A DNA stretch of 64,000 nucleotides from UBA4575 sp002386945 (GTDB taxonomy: Bacteria > Pseudomonadota > Gammaproteobacteria > UBA4575). Below are positions 7,635 to 17,917 of this stretch, in pieces. Where the stretch lies: NCBI GenBank assembly GCA_943789445.1, contig CALSUC010000003.1:62001-126000 (forward strand), given 5' to 3'. Under the pieces are notes generated by a model that was not told the origin of the DNA, made no database searches, and saw only the letters and a program-made list of their open reading frames with translations. The position numbers were made by a program, and so were the translations under genes. The stretch's first letter is position 1; every line of letters starts with the position of its first letter.

Positions 7635-7916
7635 ATGCTTAAAGTGAATGCGTATTTTGATGATCAAGTCCTTTCAATTGCCTATCAAGGTGAATCCTTG
7701 GCAACCACAGTCGGCGTGATGGAAGCAGGTGACTATACTTTTTCTACCAGTCAGTATGAACGTATGACGATTATTGATGGTGAGTTATGGGCTAAGCTGC
7801 CAGGACAGGATGAGTTTAAGCCATACACGCATGGTGATCAGTTTGAAGTGGTGGCCAATGCCAGCTTTGATGTTAAGGTGATGCGGGCAACGGCTTATCT
7901 ATGCACCTATGAATAA
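7635..7916 (+). CDS. ppnP: Pyrimidine/purine nucleoside phosphorylase PpnP
   Basis: The 93-residue protein is a small single-domain cupin of the former DUF1255 (YaiE) family. It splits nucleosides with phosphate into base and ribose 1-phosphate. Typical features are the start MLKVNAYFDD, the central GVMEAGDYTFST and the end ATAYLCTYE, where family members close with the same short strand. I chose ATG 7635, which follows GGAG at a good distance; a frame open from 7596 adds 13 residues with no counterpart in the family. It stands alone between the duplicated locus and the chromate transporter. Confidence 0.92.
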   Translation: MLKVNAYFDDQVLSIAYQGESLATTVGVMEAGDYTFSTSQYERMTIIDGELWAKLPGQDEFKPYTHGDQFEVVANASFDVKVMRATAYLCTYE

Positions 7917-8026
7917 TATTAGGGTAATTTGCCGTATAGAAAACCTGATTTGACTCAATAAGATCTTCTAGCCTCATACTTGGTGTCGATTAATTCATAG
8001 GCTTAGGCCTAAAAGCAGGTCCTCCT

Positions 8027-9388
8027 ATGAGTGATAACAAGACACTGAAAGAGCTTGCAGAGGCAGTAAGCACTGACCAAATCCCTTTTACTGACGCTAT
8101 TCTATTTTGGTTGAAGCTAGGCTTTATTAGCTTTGGTGGTCCTGCCGGACAAATTGCCATCATGCACCAAGAGTTGGTCGAAAAACGGCGCTGGATTTCA
8201 GAGAGTAGATTCTTACATGCATTGAATTACTGCATGTTGTTGCCGGGGCCTGAGGCGCAACAGCTGGCGACCTATATTGGTTGGTTAATGCACAGGGGTT
8301 GGGGTGGCATTATCGCTGGTGCGTTGTTTGTACTGCCTTCCTTATTTATATTGATTGGCCTGTCTTGGGTCTATATTGCTTATGGCGATGTACCACTGGT
8401 CATGGGTGTGTTCTATGGTATCAAGCCAGCAGTAACCGCTATCATCTTGTTTGCTGCGTATCGTATCGGTTCACGTGCGATCAGTAATGGCGTCTTGTTC
8501 GGCATCGCAGTCGGCGCATTTCTAGCGATCTTTTGGCTCAAGTTACCGTTCCCTTTAATCGTCCTGCTTGCTGGTCTTATTGGTTTCTTTGGTGGGCGTT
8601 TATGGCCGCATCAATTTTCTGCAAAGGCTGGGCATGGAAAGGCCACAGAGTCGAAATTGCCGGCGATTATTGATGACCATAGCGTGTTGCCTCAGCATGC
8701 TCAGTTCAGTGTTTCAAAATTGGTCCTAGCTTTTGCTATTGGTTTCCTATTGTGGCTGATTCCAATTGGCCTACTGCATTTCATCTATGGTTGGGAGCAT
8801 ACCTTGACTCAGATGGCCTGGTTCTTCACAAAAGCGGCTTTAGTGACATTCGGTGGCGCCTACGCAGTGTTACCTTACATTTATCAAGGGGCAGCGACTC
8901 ATTACGGCTGGGCTACACCACAACAGATGATGGATGGCTTGGCGCTGGGTGAAACCACACCAGGGCCCTTGATTATGGTGGTGGCCTTCGTCGGTTTTAT
9001 TGGTGGCTATGTGAATGAGTTATTTGGCCCAGATCAGTTATTTCTTGCAGGTGCGGTGGCTGCCTCGCTGGTGACGTGGTTTACCTTTGTGCCATCGTTT
9101 GTCTTCATCTTTGCCGGTGGCCCATTTATTGAGACCACCCATGGCAATCTCAAATTTACGGCGCCTCTGACGGCGATTACAGCAGCTGTCGTCGGTGTGA
9201 TTTTGAATCTAGCGGTCTTCTTTGCTTATCATATGCTGTGGCCACAAGGTTTTGGTGAGGCGATCGACTTACCATCTTTAGCTATTAGTGTTGTGGCGAT
9301 GTTAGGACTGTTTTACTTCAAGCTGAATATCATGATGGTTATTATGATCAGCGCAGTGCTGGGATTGTTGATTCACTCGTTTGTATAG
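8027..9388 (+). CDS. chrA: Chromate transporter ChrA (long-chain CHR family)
   Basis: The 453-residue membrane protein has two homologous CHR halves. The first (about 20-190) carries FGGPAGQIA and LPGPEAQQLA; the second (about 235-450) carries FGGAYAVLPY and GETTPGPLI. The GGP/FGG and PGP motifs are characteristic. Hydrophobic segments fill the rest of both halves. The family exports chromate from the cytoplasm, driven by the proton motive force; many environmental members have untested substrates. No chrB regulator lies nearby. A purine-rich GCAGG precedes ATG. Confidence 0.93.
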   Translation: MSDNKTLKELAEAVSTDQIPFTDAILFWLKLGFISFGGPAGQIAIMHQELVEKRRWISESRFLHALNYCMLLPGPEAQQLATYIGWLMHRGWGGIIAGALFVLPSLFILIGLSWVYIAYGDVPLVMGVFYGIKPAVTAIILFAAYRIGSRAISNGVLFGIAVGAFLAIFWLKLPFPLIVLLAGLIGFFGGRLWPHQFSAKAGHGKATESKLPAIIDDHSVLPQHAQFSVSKLVLAFAIGFLLWLIPIGLLHFIYGWEHTLTQMAWFFTKAALVTFGGAYAVLPYIYQGAATHYGWATPQQMMDGLALGETTPGPLIMVVAFVGFIGGYVNELFGPDQLFLAGAVAASLVTWFTFVPSFVFIFAGGPFIETTHGNLKFTAPLTAITAAVVGVILNLAVFFAYHMLWPQGFGEAIDLPSLAISVVAMLGLFYFKLNIMMVIMISAVLGLLIHSFV

Positions 9389-9510
9389 CCAGTCTGTGGG
9401 GTTGTAACAAATGTTTAAGGCTGTAGCCTTGTGCTGAATTTATACCGCTGTCTGTTGGATTAAGGGCACTAAAAAGGTATTATTACTTAACTATTAATTG
9501 TGCCCCTTTA

Positions 9511-10041
9511 ATGAATCTTCGAAACCAACTGCTTTGCCTGTCGTTATTGACAATCTCTACCTCTATTTACGCCCAAGATCCTACTTTAAACGGCTCTAAT
9601 CGATACGGTGTGCATGGTCTATCATTTGTTCATCACCTGCTGAGTAGCTCCGATAGCACGGTTGAAGGCTTTTCTAATCAACTCAGTTTGTTTTCGATGG
9701 CGTTACCAGAAGAGGATTTCTTTGATGATGCGATTATCGGAAGTTTAATTCACAGTGGCGGGAAGCGTTGTTTGGTTCTAGGTGCCAGAAAGCATTGGAG
9801 GCATTTCAGCGATAGGCTATCTTTTAATGGTGTGTATGCCTATGTTGGTGATGGCCCCAGTGATATCTTTAACGACTGCGGCGACAATAAAGTTTATAAA
9901 AGCATTGGTGACAAGACAGGTGTTGGTTTTGCTCCTTATCTCTATCATGGCTTTGAATATGATCTTGATCGGAACCTATCGTTACACACAGGCTTTACCC
10001 TGATTAATATCCTCAGCGCTAATATTGAATATTCTTGGTAG
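9511..10041 (+). CDS. Secreted/outer-membrane protein of unknown function
   Basis: The 176-residue product has a signal peptide (about 1-21, cleavage near YAQ). The mature part alternates strands (YGVHGLSFVHHLL, LSFNGVYAYVGDG, LYHGFEYDLDRN) and ends in EYSW, a terminal aromatic residue typical of outer-membrane barrels. The closing GFEYDL..NLSLHTGF..NIEYSW is reminiscent of small OmpW- or PagL-sized barrels, but no catalytic motif is evident. It stands alone, with an AT-rich leader and no strong ribosome binding site. Outer-membrane location is inferred. Confidence 0.65.
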   Translation: MNLRNQLLCLSLLTISTSIYAQDPTLNGSNRYGVHGLSFVHHLLSSSDSTVEGFSNQLSLFSMALPEEDFFDDAIIGSLIHSGGKRCLVLGARKHWRHFSDRLSFNGVYAYVGDGPSDIFNDCGDNKVYKSIGDKTGVGFAPYLYHGFEYDLDRNLSLHTGFTLINILSANIEYSW

Positions 10042-10070
10042 TCGATCACAGCCGTAAATTACGGCGCAAA

Positions 10071-11252
10071 TCAATCCCTACGTAGATGATCTGATGTTGC
10101 GATAGGTGTTGGGTAACGAAATACGATCAGATATGAAGAGACGATGAAAGTCAGTAGGGTCGCTAGCTGAATCAACTGTGATGCCGACTGGCTAATAACA
10201 CCAACCTGCAGTGCAAGCGCCCCCAATAGAATAGAAAACTCACTGAGTTGTCCAACTCGAAAGCCAACCTCGGTAGCAACCGCTGTATCTTCACCCGATA
10301 GCTGTAATAACTTTTTAAAGATAATAGGTTTAAGGGTAAGTGCAAACACGGCCAAGATAATGCCTGGGATAAGAATGTCACCCAGCTGACTGATGTCGAA
10401 GCTAGCACCAATAGTGAAAAAGAAGATAATCAGGAAGAAATCGCGCAATGGTTTCAAACTCTCGGCGATGAACTTTGAGATAGGCCCACTAGCAATAGCT
10501 ACACCTGCGATAAATGCGCCAATCTCATGCGAAAGCCCCATAAGAGTGGCCAGTTCGGCCATCCCCAAGCACCAGGCAATAGCTAATAGAAAAACATATT
10601 CTAAGATGGTATCAAAGCGTAGGAACAGCCTTTGTAAGATATATTTTTCAGATAGATAGGCCACTAAAATAATGGTTGGGAATGAGATTAATAAGGTCAG
10701 TAAGTGCTGCTGTGCGCTAGGATCATTCGCGTTAACTTGTCCTTGTGTATGTAAGAACATCAATAGTCCGATCGCAATCAAATCTTGCAGTAATAAAATA
10801 CTAATAATGATCTCACCGGTATGGCGGTGATGCAGTACTGTGGTCGGTAGTAATTTCAAACCAATGATGGTGCTAGAGAAGATGCTACTGGCAGCAATAA
10901 CTAATGATTCAGTCGAACTAAAACCAAAACTAATGGCAATCAAATAACCAAAGCCAGCAAATAGTAATGAGCTTGCAACAACTAAGATGGTTGAGCTCTT
11001 GAGCAAATGAATTAGCTTATTTGGGTTTAGATTAAGACCTAATAAAAACAGCAAGAACATGATGCCGATATCAGAGATTTGTTGTAGAAAGCCGGCATCA
11101 GCGATCAGATTAAAGCCCGATTGCCCAAGGATAAGGCCAATGGCTATGTAGGCCACTAGCAAGGTCTGGCGAGCATATAAGGCGACGGTTGCCAATACTG
11201 CGGCGCCGGTAAAGATCAAAAAGATCGTTGATATAATATGCTCTGGATGCAT
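10071..11252 (-). CDS. CPA2-type monovalent cation:proton antiporter (Kef-like)
   Basis: The 393-residue protein is almost entirely hydrophobic, with 11-13 predicted helices. It has hallmarks of the CPA2 exchanger domain: LGQSGFNL, FLLGLNLNP, LLLQDLIAI (the membrane-embedded acidic dyad region) and GAFIAGVAI. It ends after the membrane domain and lacks the cytoplasmic RCK/TrkA-N domain of full-length KefB/KefC/YbaL, so it would not be gated by NAD(H) or glutathione adducts. It is expected to exchange K+ or Na+ for H+ across the inner membrane. It lies 28 bases after glcF and may be read from the same transcript. Confidence 0.87.
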   Translation of the reverse strand: MHPEHIISTIFLIFTGAAVLATVALYARQTLLVAYIAIGLILGQSGFNLIADAGFLQQISDIGIMFLLFLLGLNLNPNKLIHLLKSSTILVVASSLLFAGFGYLIAISFGFSSTESLVIAASSIFSSTIIGLKLLPTTVLHHRHTGEIIISILLLQDLIAIGLLMFLHTQGQVNANDPSAQQHLLTLLISFPTIILVAYLSEKYILQRLFLRFDTILEYVFLLAIAWCLGMAELATLMGLSHEIGAFIAGVAIASGPISKFIAESLKPLRDFFLIIFFFTIGASFDISQLGDILIPGIILAVFALTLKPIIFKKLLQLSGEDTAVATEVGFRVGQLSEFSILLGALALQVGVISQSASQLIQLATLLTFIVSSYLIVFRYPTPIATSDHLRRD

Positions 11253-11280
11253 GGTCTTAAAGTGCCTTTAAAAGTGTTTA

Positions 11281-12468
11281 TTAGTGGTCTAGTTCGACCA
11301 ATTCCAACCAATGCCTTACAGGCGTTTGAGTGCCTTTTTGTAGGTGCAGCATACAGCCGATATTGGCACTCGCAATCAACTCGACGGGTACTTCTTCTAG
11401 TTTTTCTAACTTGTCTTGTCGCAGTTTGTTAGCCATCTCAGTGTGTAGTATCGAATAGGTCCCAGCTGATCCACAGCATAGATGGCGGTCTGTAAAGGGT
11501 TGTAACTGATAGCCTGCACGAGTCAGTATCTCCTCGGCATGATGATCTAACTGTTGTGCATGCTGCAAGGTGCAGGGTGGATGAAATACAATATGGTTTA
11601 GCGTGGGCTGGCTTTTGCGTAGGGGTAGCCGGCTTAAGACTTCTGATGCATCTAAGCTATGTTCTGCTACTCGTTTTGCTTTTTCAGCATAGTGCTCATC
11701 ATGGGCAAGCAATCGAGGATATTCCTGCAGCATCGCGCCACAGCCACTGGCAGTCATGATAATAGCTTTGCAACCGTTTTCGATCTGCGTATGCCAACTA
11801 TCGATATTTTTCTTGATCCGATCTAAGGATTTTTCCTCGGCATCATTGTGATATTCAATGGCACCACAGCAATGGTTATAGCTATCAAGGTGACTGCTGA
11901 TATCCGCGCGTGCTAAAAGCTGCTGCAGTTTCTCAGCAATACTTGGTGCGGCAACTGACTGCACACAGCCTTTTAATATGAGGTATTCAGGGTTCTTTGT
12001 TTCTGCTGTGCTCTTATAAGAGGTTTTTACAGTAACGTTTGGAGTCAGTTTTAGATTGCGCGCAAGCCAATAGAAGGGGTGTAATAATCGCGGTCGAGTG
12101 AAAACAAAGCAGAGTAGATGACGTAGTGTTCTAGGCCACCATTTTCGGGGTACGCGTTGTAATAAAGTCTGTTTTCCAAAATCAATTAACTCACGATACT
12201 CAACACCCGACGGGCAGGTGGTCTCGCAATTGAGACAGGACAGGCAGCTATCAATGTGTTGCAAACTAGCATTGCTGACCGCTTGATCTTCTAGTGCTTC
12301 TTTAATTAGATAGATGCGACCACGTGGACCATCCAGTTCATTACCTGTGACCTGATGCGTCGGACAGGTGGCATTGCAAAAGCCACAATGCACGCATTTA
12401 CGGAGGATGTCATTAACCCTGCTGCCCTTGTCAGTGGCTAGAAATGAGTCGCTAAAATTAGTCTGCAT
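11281..12468 (-). CDS. glcF: Glycolate oxidase iron-sulfur subunit GlcF
   Basis: The 395-residue protein has two [4Fe-4S] ferredoxin motifs near the N-terminus, with cysteines at 25/28/31/35 and 75/78/81/85. Two CCG-type cysteine-rich domains follow (CCGAIEYH and CCGSAGTYS), the layout of GlcF and lactate-oxidising LldE/GlpC relatives. It passes electrons from the flavin subunits to the quinone pool. It is the last gene of a glcD-glcE-glcF operon on the minus strand, 3 bases after glcE. Confidence 0.94.
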   Translation of the reverse strand: MQTNFSDSFLATDKGSRVNDILRKCVHCGFCNATCPTHQVTGNELDGPRGRIYLIKEALEDQAVSNASLQHIDSCLSCLNCETTCPSGVEYRELIDFGKQTLLQRVPRKWWPRTLRHLLCFVFTRPRLLHPFYWLARNLKLTPNVTVKTSYKSTAETKNPEYLILKGCVQSVAAPSIAEKLQQLLARADISSHLDSYNHCCGAIEYHNDAEEKSLDRIKKNIDSWHTQIENGCKAIIMTASGCGAMLQEYPRLLAHDEHYAEKAKRVAEHSLDASEVLSRLPLRKSQPTLNHIVFHPPCTLQHAQQLDHHAEEILTRAGYQLQPFTDRHLCCGSAGTYSILHTEMANKLRQDKLEKLEEVPVELIASANIGCMLHLQKGTQTPVRHWLELVELDH

Positions 12469-12471
12469 TGT

Positions 12472-13545
12472 TTAACACCATGAATACAGGCGGGCTGGGT
12501 TTAATATTTTTTTCGGATCAAAAGCGAGTTTGAGGCGATGATGTAATTGCTGCAGAGCAGGCTCTAAGTTGCCCATAGGCTCGTTAGTCTGTGTTTTATC
12601 ACCACGGAATAACTGTAGTTGACCACCTTGTTTCTGCACAATGTCGGCAAGCTCTGTCGCGCTTAGTGAGTCATCATCATTTTGTGCATACCAACGTAGT
12701 GCACCACCCCATTCATACAGTGTCTTTGCAGGTAAGCCCAAATCAGCTTGGTCGGCGGCTAGGTTAATACGCCAAAGGGCCTTAGCCTGAGTAAAGCTAT
12801 CGCGTTTCTGTTCACAGACGGATTGCCAAAAGGCTTCGGCCTGGTTCACTTTCTCAGCACCTAACTGATGTCTTAATTTGCTTAGGAAATCACTGTTACC
12901 GGAAAAGCGGGCATACAGTTTGCCATTTTCTAGGTAGCTAGCACTTAACGGTAAAGAGCGTCGGCGCCAATCAGGCTCCCAGCGTTGTAGGTCTTCTAGA
13001 CTGGCCTCAAAGCAAAGGGTTAATTCAGCTTCAGGTTGAGGCATAACGCGTAATGATATCTTAGTCATCACACCCAATGTGCCAAAGGCACCTGACATCA
13101 GACGGGCGGCGTCATAACCGGCTACGTTTTTCATTACTTGGCCACCAAAGCGCAGGGCTTGGCCTCTACCATTGATAATCTCAGCACCTAATACGCTATC
13201 ACGTAAGCCACCACGATAAGCTCTAGCAGGACCAGATAGGGCACAGGCTACGGTGCCACCAAGCGTCGCAGCATCACCATAGGCAGGCGGTTCAAACGCA
13301 AACATCTGTTGTTTTTCAGCTAATGCCTGCTTCAGTACTTTCAGGGGTGTCCCTGCATAGGCAGTGATATAGAGCTCGGTCGGTTCATAATCAACAATGC
13401 CTTGTAGTGTATTCAGCTGGAGATCATCTGCGATGATGTCTCGTGCATAGAAGGCTTTAGTGTCACCACCACGGATGCGCAATGCGCTGCCATCATGATA
13501 GGCCTGGCTGATTTGTTCGACGAGTGCGTTAGTAAGGGTATCCAT
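12472..13545 (-). CDS. glcE: Glycolate oxidase FAD-binding subunit GlcE
   Basis: The 357-residue flavoprotein is of the FAD-linked oxidase (VAO/PCMH) fold. The FAD-binding half is seen in IRGGDTK, GDAATLGGTVACALSGP and MKNVAGYDAARLMSGAFG, the glycine-rich loops that hold the isoalloxazine and pyrophosphate. It is shorter than GlcD and lacks its full C-terminal cap, as is normal for GlcE. It acts with GlcD and GlcF to oxidise glycolate to glyoxylate at the inner membrane. Spacing is 14 bases to glcD and 3 to glcF. Confidence 0.94.
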   Translation of the reverse strand: MDTLTNALVEQISQAYHDGSALRIRGGDTKAFYARDIIADDLQLNTLQGIVDYEPTELYITAYAGTPLKVLKQALAEKQQMFAFEPPAYGDAATLGGTVACALSGPARAYRGGLRDSVLGAEIINGRGQALRFGGQVMKNVAGYDAARLMSGAFGTLGVMTKISLRVMPQPEAELTLCFEASLEDLQRWEPDWRRRSLPLSASYLENGKLYARFSGNSDFLSKLRHQLGAEKVNQAEAFWQSVCEQKRDSFTQAKALWRINLAADQADLGLPAKTLYEWGGALRWYAQNDDDSLSATELADIVQKQGGQLQLFRGDKTQTNEPMGNLEPALQQLHHRLKLAFDPKKILNPARLYSWC

Positions 13546-13559
13546 AAATAATACTGGCG

Positions 13560-15017
13560 CTAAAAGCGTGGTAAATCTTTAAATGGCAATTCACCGCCAT
13601 GCACATGCATCGCGCCAAATTCTGCACAACGTTGCAAGGTTGGTATCGCTTTACCTGGATTCAATAAACTAGTTTCATCAAAGGCTGCCTTAATTGCCAT
13701 GAACTGTTCTAGCTCGTGTTGATTAAACTGCACACACATCTGATTAAGCTTTTCGATGCCAACACCATGTTCACCGGTAATAGTCCCACCAACGGCAACG
13801 CAGAGTTCTAGAATCTTAGCGCCGATGGCTTCGGCTTTTTCTAAATCACCTTTGCGATTAGCGTCATACATAATTAAGGGATGCAGATTGCCGTCACCGG
13901 CATGAAAGACATTAGCTACGGCTAGGCCATGGTCCTTGGAAAATTGATTGATGGCAGCGAGTACTTTGGCTAAATGTTTACGTGGAATCGTGCCGTCCAT
14001 ACATAGATAGTCAGGTGCCAGTTGGCCGATGGCAGGGAAGGCGGCCTTGCGACCTTTCCACAGCAGTGCTTGCTCAGCTTCACTTTCAGCCAGTTGGGTG
14101 GATGTGGCGGCATTGTCTAAGCAGGCCTGTTCTACTTTCTTCAAGTCGCTGTGCAAGGCCTCGCTATGACCGTCCAACTCACACAATAGTATGGCAGCGG
14201 CGTCTACTGGGTAACCGGGCTGACAAAAATTCTCAGTCGCTTGGATCACGGCTTGATCCATCATTTCAAGACCTGCAGGGATAACCCCTTTGGCAATAAT
14301 ATCAGCGACAGCATTACCAGCGTCTTCGATGCGCGTAAAGGCGGCCATCAAGACCTGTTTCTGTGGTGGCATCGTCAATAGGCGTAATTTTGCTTCTAAT
14401 ACGATGCCGAGCATGCCTTCAGAGCCATTCAGTAAGGCCAGCAGATCATAGCCAGCCTGTTCGAAATGATGACTACCGATGGTGATTATCTCGGCATCAC
14501 TGCTCAAGAAGGTCAGCTCCATGACATTGTGTACGGTTAGACCGTATTTTAAACAATGTACGCCGCCTGAATTCTCTGCGATATTGCCGCCGATGGTGCA
14601 GGCGATTTGTGAGGATGGGTCAGGGGCATAGTAGAGATCGAATGGTTTTGCTGCCTCCGAAATAGCGGCATTGCGTACGCCGGGTTCTACCCGTGCATAG
14701 CCTTGAGTGGGATTGATCTCTAGGATGCGGTTGAGTTTACTCAGATTTAAAAGCACGCCCTGTGCAATAGGATGGGCACCCCCAGATAAACCAGTGCCAG
14801 CGCCACGCGTCACGATCGGGATGTTCTGTTCGCGGCAACGTCGCACACAGGCGATGATTTGCTCTCGATTCTCTGGCATTAATACTGCTAGAGGTAAGGT
14901 TTTATAGGCGGTATAACCATCACATTCGTATGGTTTCATAGTTTCTGTCGTGCTTAGAATGTTATTTCGCGGTAAACAATCTGCGAACAGCTCGGAAATC
15001 TGGGTAGAATGTGTCAT
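13560..15017 (-). CDS. glcD: Glycolate oxidase catalytic subunit GlcD
   Basis: The 485-residue FAD-linked oxidase is the first gene of the glc operon. The FAD-binding loop TRGAGTGLSGG lies at 70-80. GGNIAENSGG follows further on, and the cap domain carries HAGDGNLHP and GEHGVG, residues that line the substrate pocket. It oxidises glycolate (often also D-lactate) to the oxo-acid. Glycolate is a major excretion product of phytoplankton, which fits a marine habitat. No glcC regulator, glcG or malate synthase gene adjoins, so control must come from elsewhere. Divergent from crcB with only 53 bases between. Confidence 0.95.
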   Translation of the reverse strand: MTHSTQISELFADCLPRNNILSTTETMKPYECDGYTAYKTLPLAVLMPENREQIIACVRRCREQNIPIVTRGAGTGLSGGAHPIAQGVLLNLSKLNRILEINPTQGYARVEPGVRNAAISEAAKPFDLYYAPDPSSQIACTIGGNIAENSGGVHCLKYGLTVHNVMELTFLSSDAEIITIGSHHFEQAGYDLLALLNGSEGMLGIVLEAKLRLLTMPPQKQVLMAAFTRIEDAGNAVADIIAKGVIPAGLEMMDQAVIQATENFCQPGYPVDAAAILLCELDGHSEALHSDLKKVEQACLDNAATSTQLAESEAEQALLWKGRKAAFPAIGQLAPDYLCMDGTIPRKHLAKVLAAINQFSKDHGLAVANVFHAGDGNLHPLIMYDANRKGDLEKAEAIGAKILELCVAVGGTITGEHGVGIEKLNQMCVQFNQHELEQFMAIKAAFDETSLLNPGKAIPTLQRCAEFGAMHVHGGELPFKDLPRF

Positions 15018-15070
15018 TAGGCGTTAAAATTCGTCATGTTCACTTATTATAAACGAAGCGTAGGACTTGT

Positions 15071-15448
15071 ATGCTGTTGATCTGGATTGCATTAGGTGGT
15101 GGCCTAGGTTCTGTACTACGTTACCTCATGGTGACACGGGTCGATCAGTGGTATGCAGGTGGTTTTCCAGTCGGTGTGCTCAGTATTAATGCACTAGGCT
15201 CATTCTTGATTGGTTTGATTGCCTTACAGCTTACGCAGCAGTCCTATCTACAAGCAGAGTTACGTGCCAGTTTATTGGTGGGCTTGTTAGGTGGCTTTAC
15301 CACATTTTCAACTTTTTCATACAATAGCCTGCAACTCATTCTAGAAGGCGAATACTTGAGCGCTCTGCTGAATGTTGTACTCAGCGTAGTGGTCTGTATT
15401 ATGGCCGCCGGGGCTGGTCTTATGCTGGCTAAATCTTTTTCTATTTAA
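15071..15448 (+). CDS. crcB: Fluoride ion channel CrcB/FluC
   Basis: The 125-residue protein has four hydrophobic helices. It carries the Fluc signatures GGGLGSVLRY at the start, SINALGSFLIG (the conserved Asn of the pore) and GGFTTFSTFS (the phenylalanine box and central Na+ site). It forms a dual-topology dimer that lets fluoride leave the cell. No fluoride riboswitch is obvious in the 53-base gap to glcD. It lies 18 bases before serS and may share its transcript. Confidence 0.95.
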   Translation: MLLIWIALGGGLGSVLRYLMVTRVDQWYAGGFPVGVLSINALGSFLIGLIALQLTQQSYLQAELRASLLVGLLGGFTTFSTFSYNSLQLILEGEYLSALLNVVLSVVVCIMAAGAGLMLAKSFSI

Positions 15449-15460
15449 AACAACTTTTGA

Positions 15461-16744
<1,284 letters not shown>

Positions 16745-16775
16745 TTTCAGCTAGCACTAAACTCTGAGCATAAAA

Positions 16776-16879
16776 AAGCCCACATGGGTTGGGTCATGCG
16801 GGCTTAGAAACCCATACTTACGTACGAGCTTTGGGGACATAATTACTTTAGGCGAGATTTTGTGGCAACACAAGTAATT
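16776..16879. other. Structured intergenic element after serS
   Basis: AAGCCCACATG at 16776-16786 pairs with CATGCGGGCTT at 16795-16805 (one mismatch), preceded by six As, so on the minus strand it looks like a terminator. A second inverted repeat, AATTACTT at 16841-16848 and AAGTAATT at 16872-16879, follows. ATGGGTT and AACCCAT give a competing pairing. No minus-strand gene needs a terminator here, so a small RNA or an unusual serS 3' end is possible. Confidence 0.3.
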
Positions 16880-16965
16880 CACATAAAATAGCCTCTAAGT
16901 AGTTGATCTAGTTAATTAAATTTAATTATTAGTATTAATTACAATGGGTTTGATTTGGCTTAAAT

Positions 16966-17487
16966 ATGGATCAGCTAAAACGAAATTTTGTCCAGATTGG
17001 GCGAGTTGAATGGATTGGCTTAAGGCCTGCACGAGGGCTGCCTATGAAGCAGGTCATGCAGGCTAATGCTGTAGCTGGGACCGGTCTAGAGGGAGACCGT
17101 GCTGGTAGGTATAGCGGCAGTAAGCGGCAAGTCACTTTGATCCAATCTGAATATCTCGCTGTGGTGCAATCATTCTTGCCAGCAGTTGACGTCACACCAG
17201 CTAATCTACGACGTAATCTGGTGATATCAGGGATCAACCTAAATGCCTTGCTAAAACAGGTTGTTGTTATCGGTGATGTGCAAATGGAGATCACCGGACT
17301 GTGTCATCCTTGTAAGAAACTAGAACAGCAACTAGGTCTGGGTGTGTTCAATGCGCTACGCGGACACGGTGGTCTGACAGCAAAGATTCTATCTTCTGGT
17401 CCTATCTGTATCGGTGATGCCCTAGAAGTACGCTTACAAGAGATCCCAGGTCAGGAGCAGCAAGGCTCACAAGCAAAACTCCTATAA
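16966..17487 (+). CDS. MOSC-domain protein
   Basis: The 173-residue protein is a single MOSC domain, the fold at the C-terminus of molybdenum cofactor sulfurases and YiiM-type proteins. Supporting features are GTGLEGDRAG near the start, LRRNLVISG, and the conserved cysteine in GLCHPCKKLE that in the family carries persulfide or contacts the molybdenum cofactor. GHGGLTAKIL and GDALEV follow in the expected order. It could transfer sulfur to Moco or act in detoxifying N-hydroxylated bases; this is family inference. Closest neighbour is a convergent DUF423 gene. Confidence 0.85.
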   Translation: MDQLKRNFVQIGRVEWIGLRPARGLPMKQVMQANAVAGTGLEGDRAGRYSGSKRQVTLIQSEYLAVVQSFLPAVDVTPANLRRNLVISGINLNALLKQVVVIGDVQMEITGLCHPCKKLEQQLGLGVFNALRGHGGLTAKILSSGPICIGDALEVRLQEIPGQEQQGSQAKLL

Positions 17488-17503
17488 GTAAATGGGTGAT
17501 CGA

Positions 17504-17884
17504 TCAGGGCTGTAGTGCCCGTCGCATACTCCAGCCTAGTAGTAACCAAGCACTGATAAAGCTTAGCCCTCCGAAGGGTGTAATCATGCCGAGCCAAGTC
17601 AACTGTGTGATGCTCAATAGATATAAGCTGCCACTGAAAAGGGTAATGCCGATTAACATCAGGCTGGCAATCAATGTGCAGCGTGTCTGTGTTAAACGTT
17701 GTGCTAATAAACCGAGTAGGATGAGTCCGATGCCGTGCCATAAATGATAGCGGCAAGCGGTCTCAAAGACTTCAAGCCAACGAGGTTCTAACTGACCTTT
17801 TAAGCCATGTGCGCCAAAGGCATTGAGTAAGATTGCGATTGCGCTATTGAAACTACCGATAGAAATTATTACATTACTTTGCAT
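17504..17884 (-). CDS. DUF423 inner-membrane protein (YgdD-like)
   Basis: The 126-residue protein has four hydrophobic helices and the DUF423 signatures AFGAHGLK (about 22-29), ACRYHLWHGIGLI (about 43-55), GSLYLLS and TPFGGLSFISAWL. Function of the family is not established. It is transcribed divergently from yajQ, with only about 33 bases between the two starts, so the promoters must overlap the coding ends. Confidence 0.9.
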   Translation of the reverse strand: MQSNVIISIGSFNSAIAILLNAFGAHGLKGQLEPRWLEVFETACRYHLWHGIGLILLGLLAQRLTQTRCTLIASLMLIGITLFSGSLYLLSITQLTWLGMITPFGGLSFISAWLLLGWSMRRALQP

Positions 17885-17917
17885 GTTATTAACCTAGCTA
17901 ATTTTTGGAGCAGTATA

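Noticed and set aside
15018..15070. Fluoride riboswitch before crcB
   Set aside because: Only 53 bases separate glcD and crcB, with no recognisable pseudoknot pattern.
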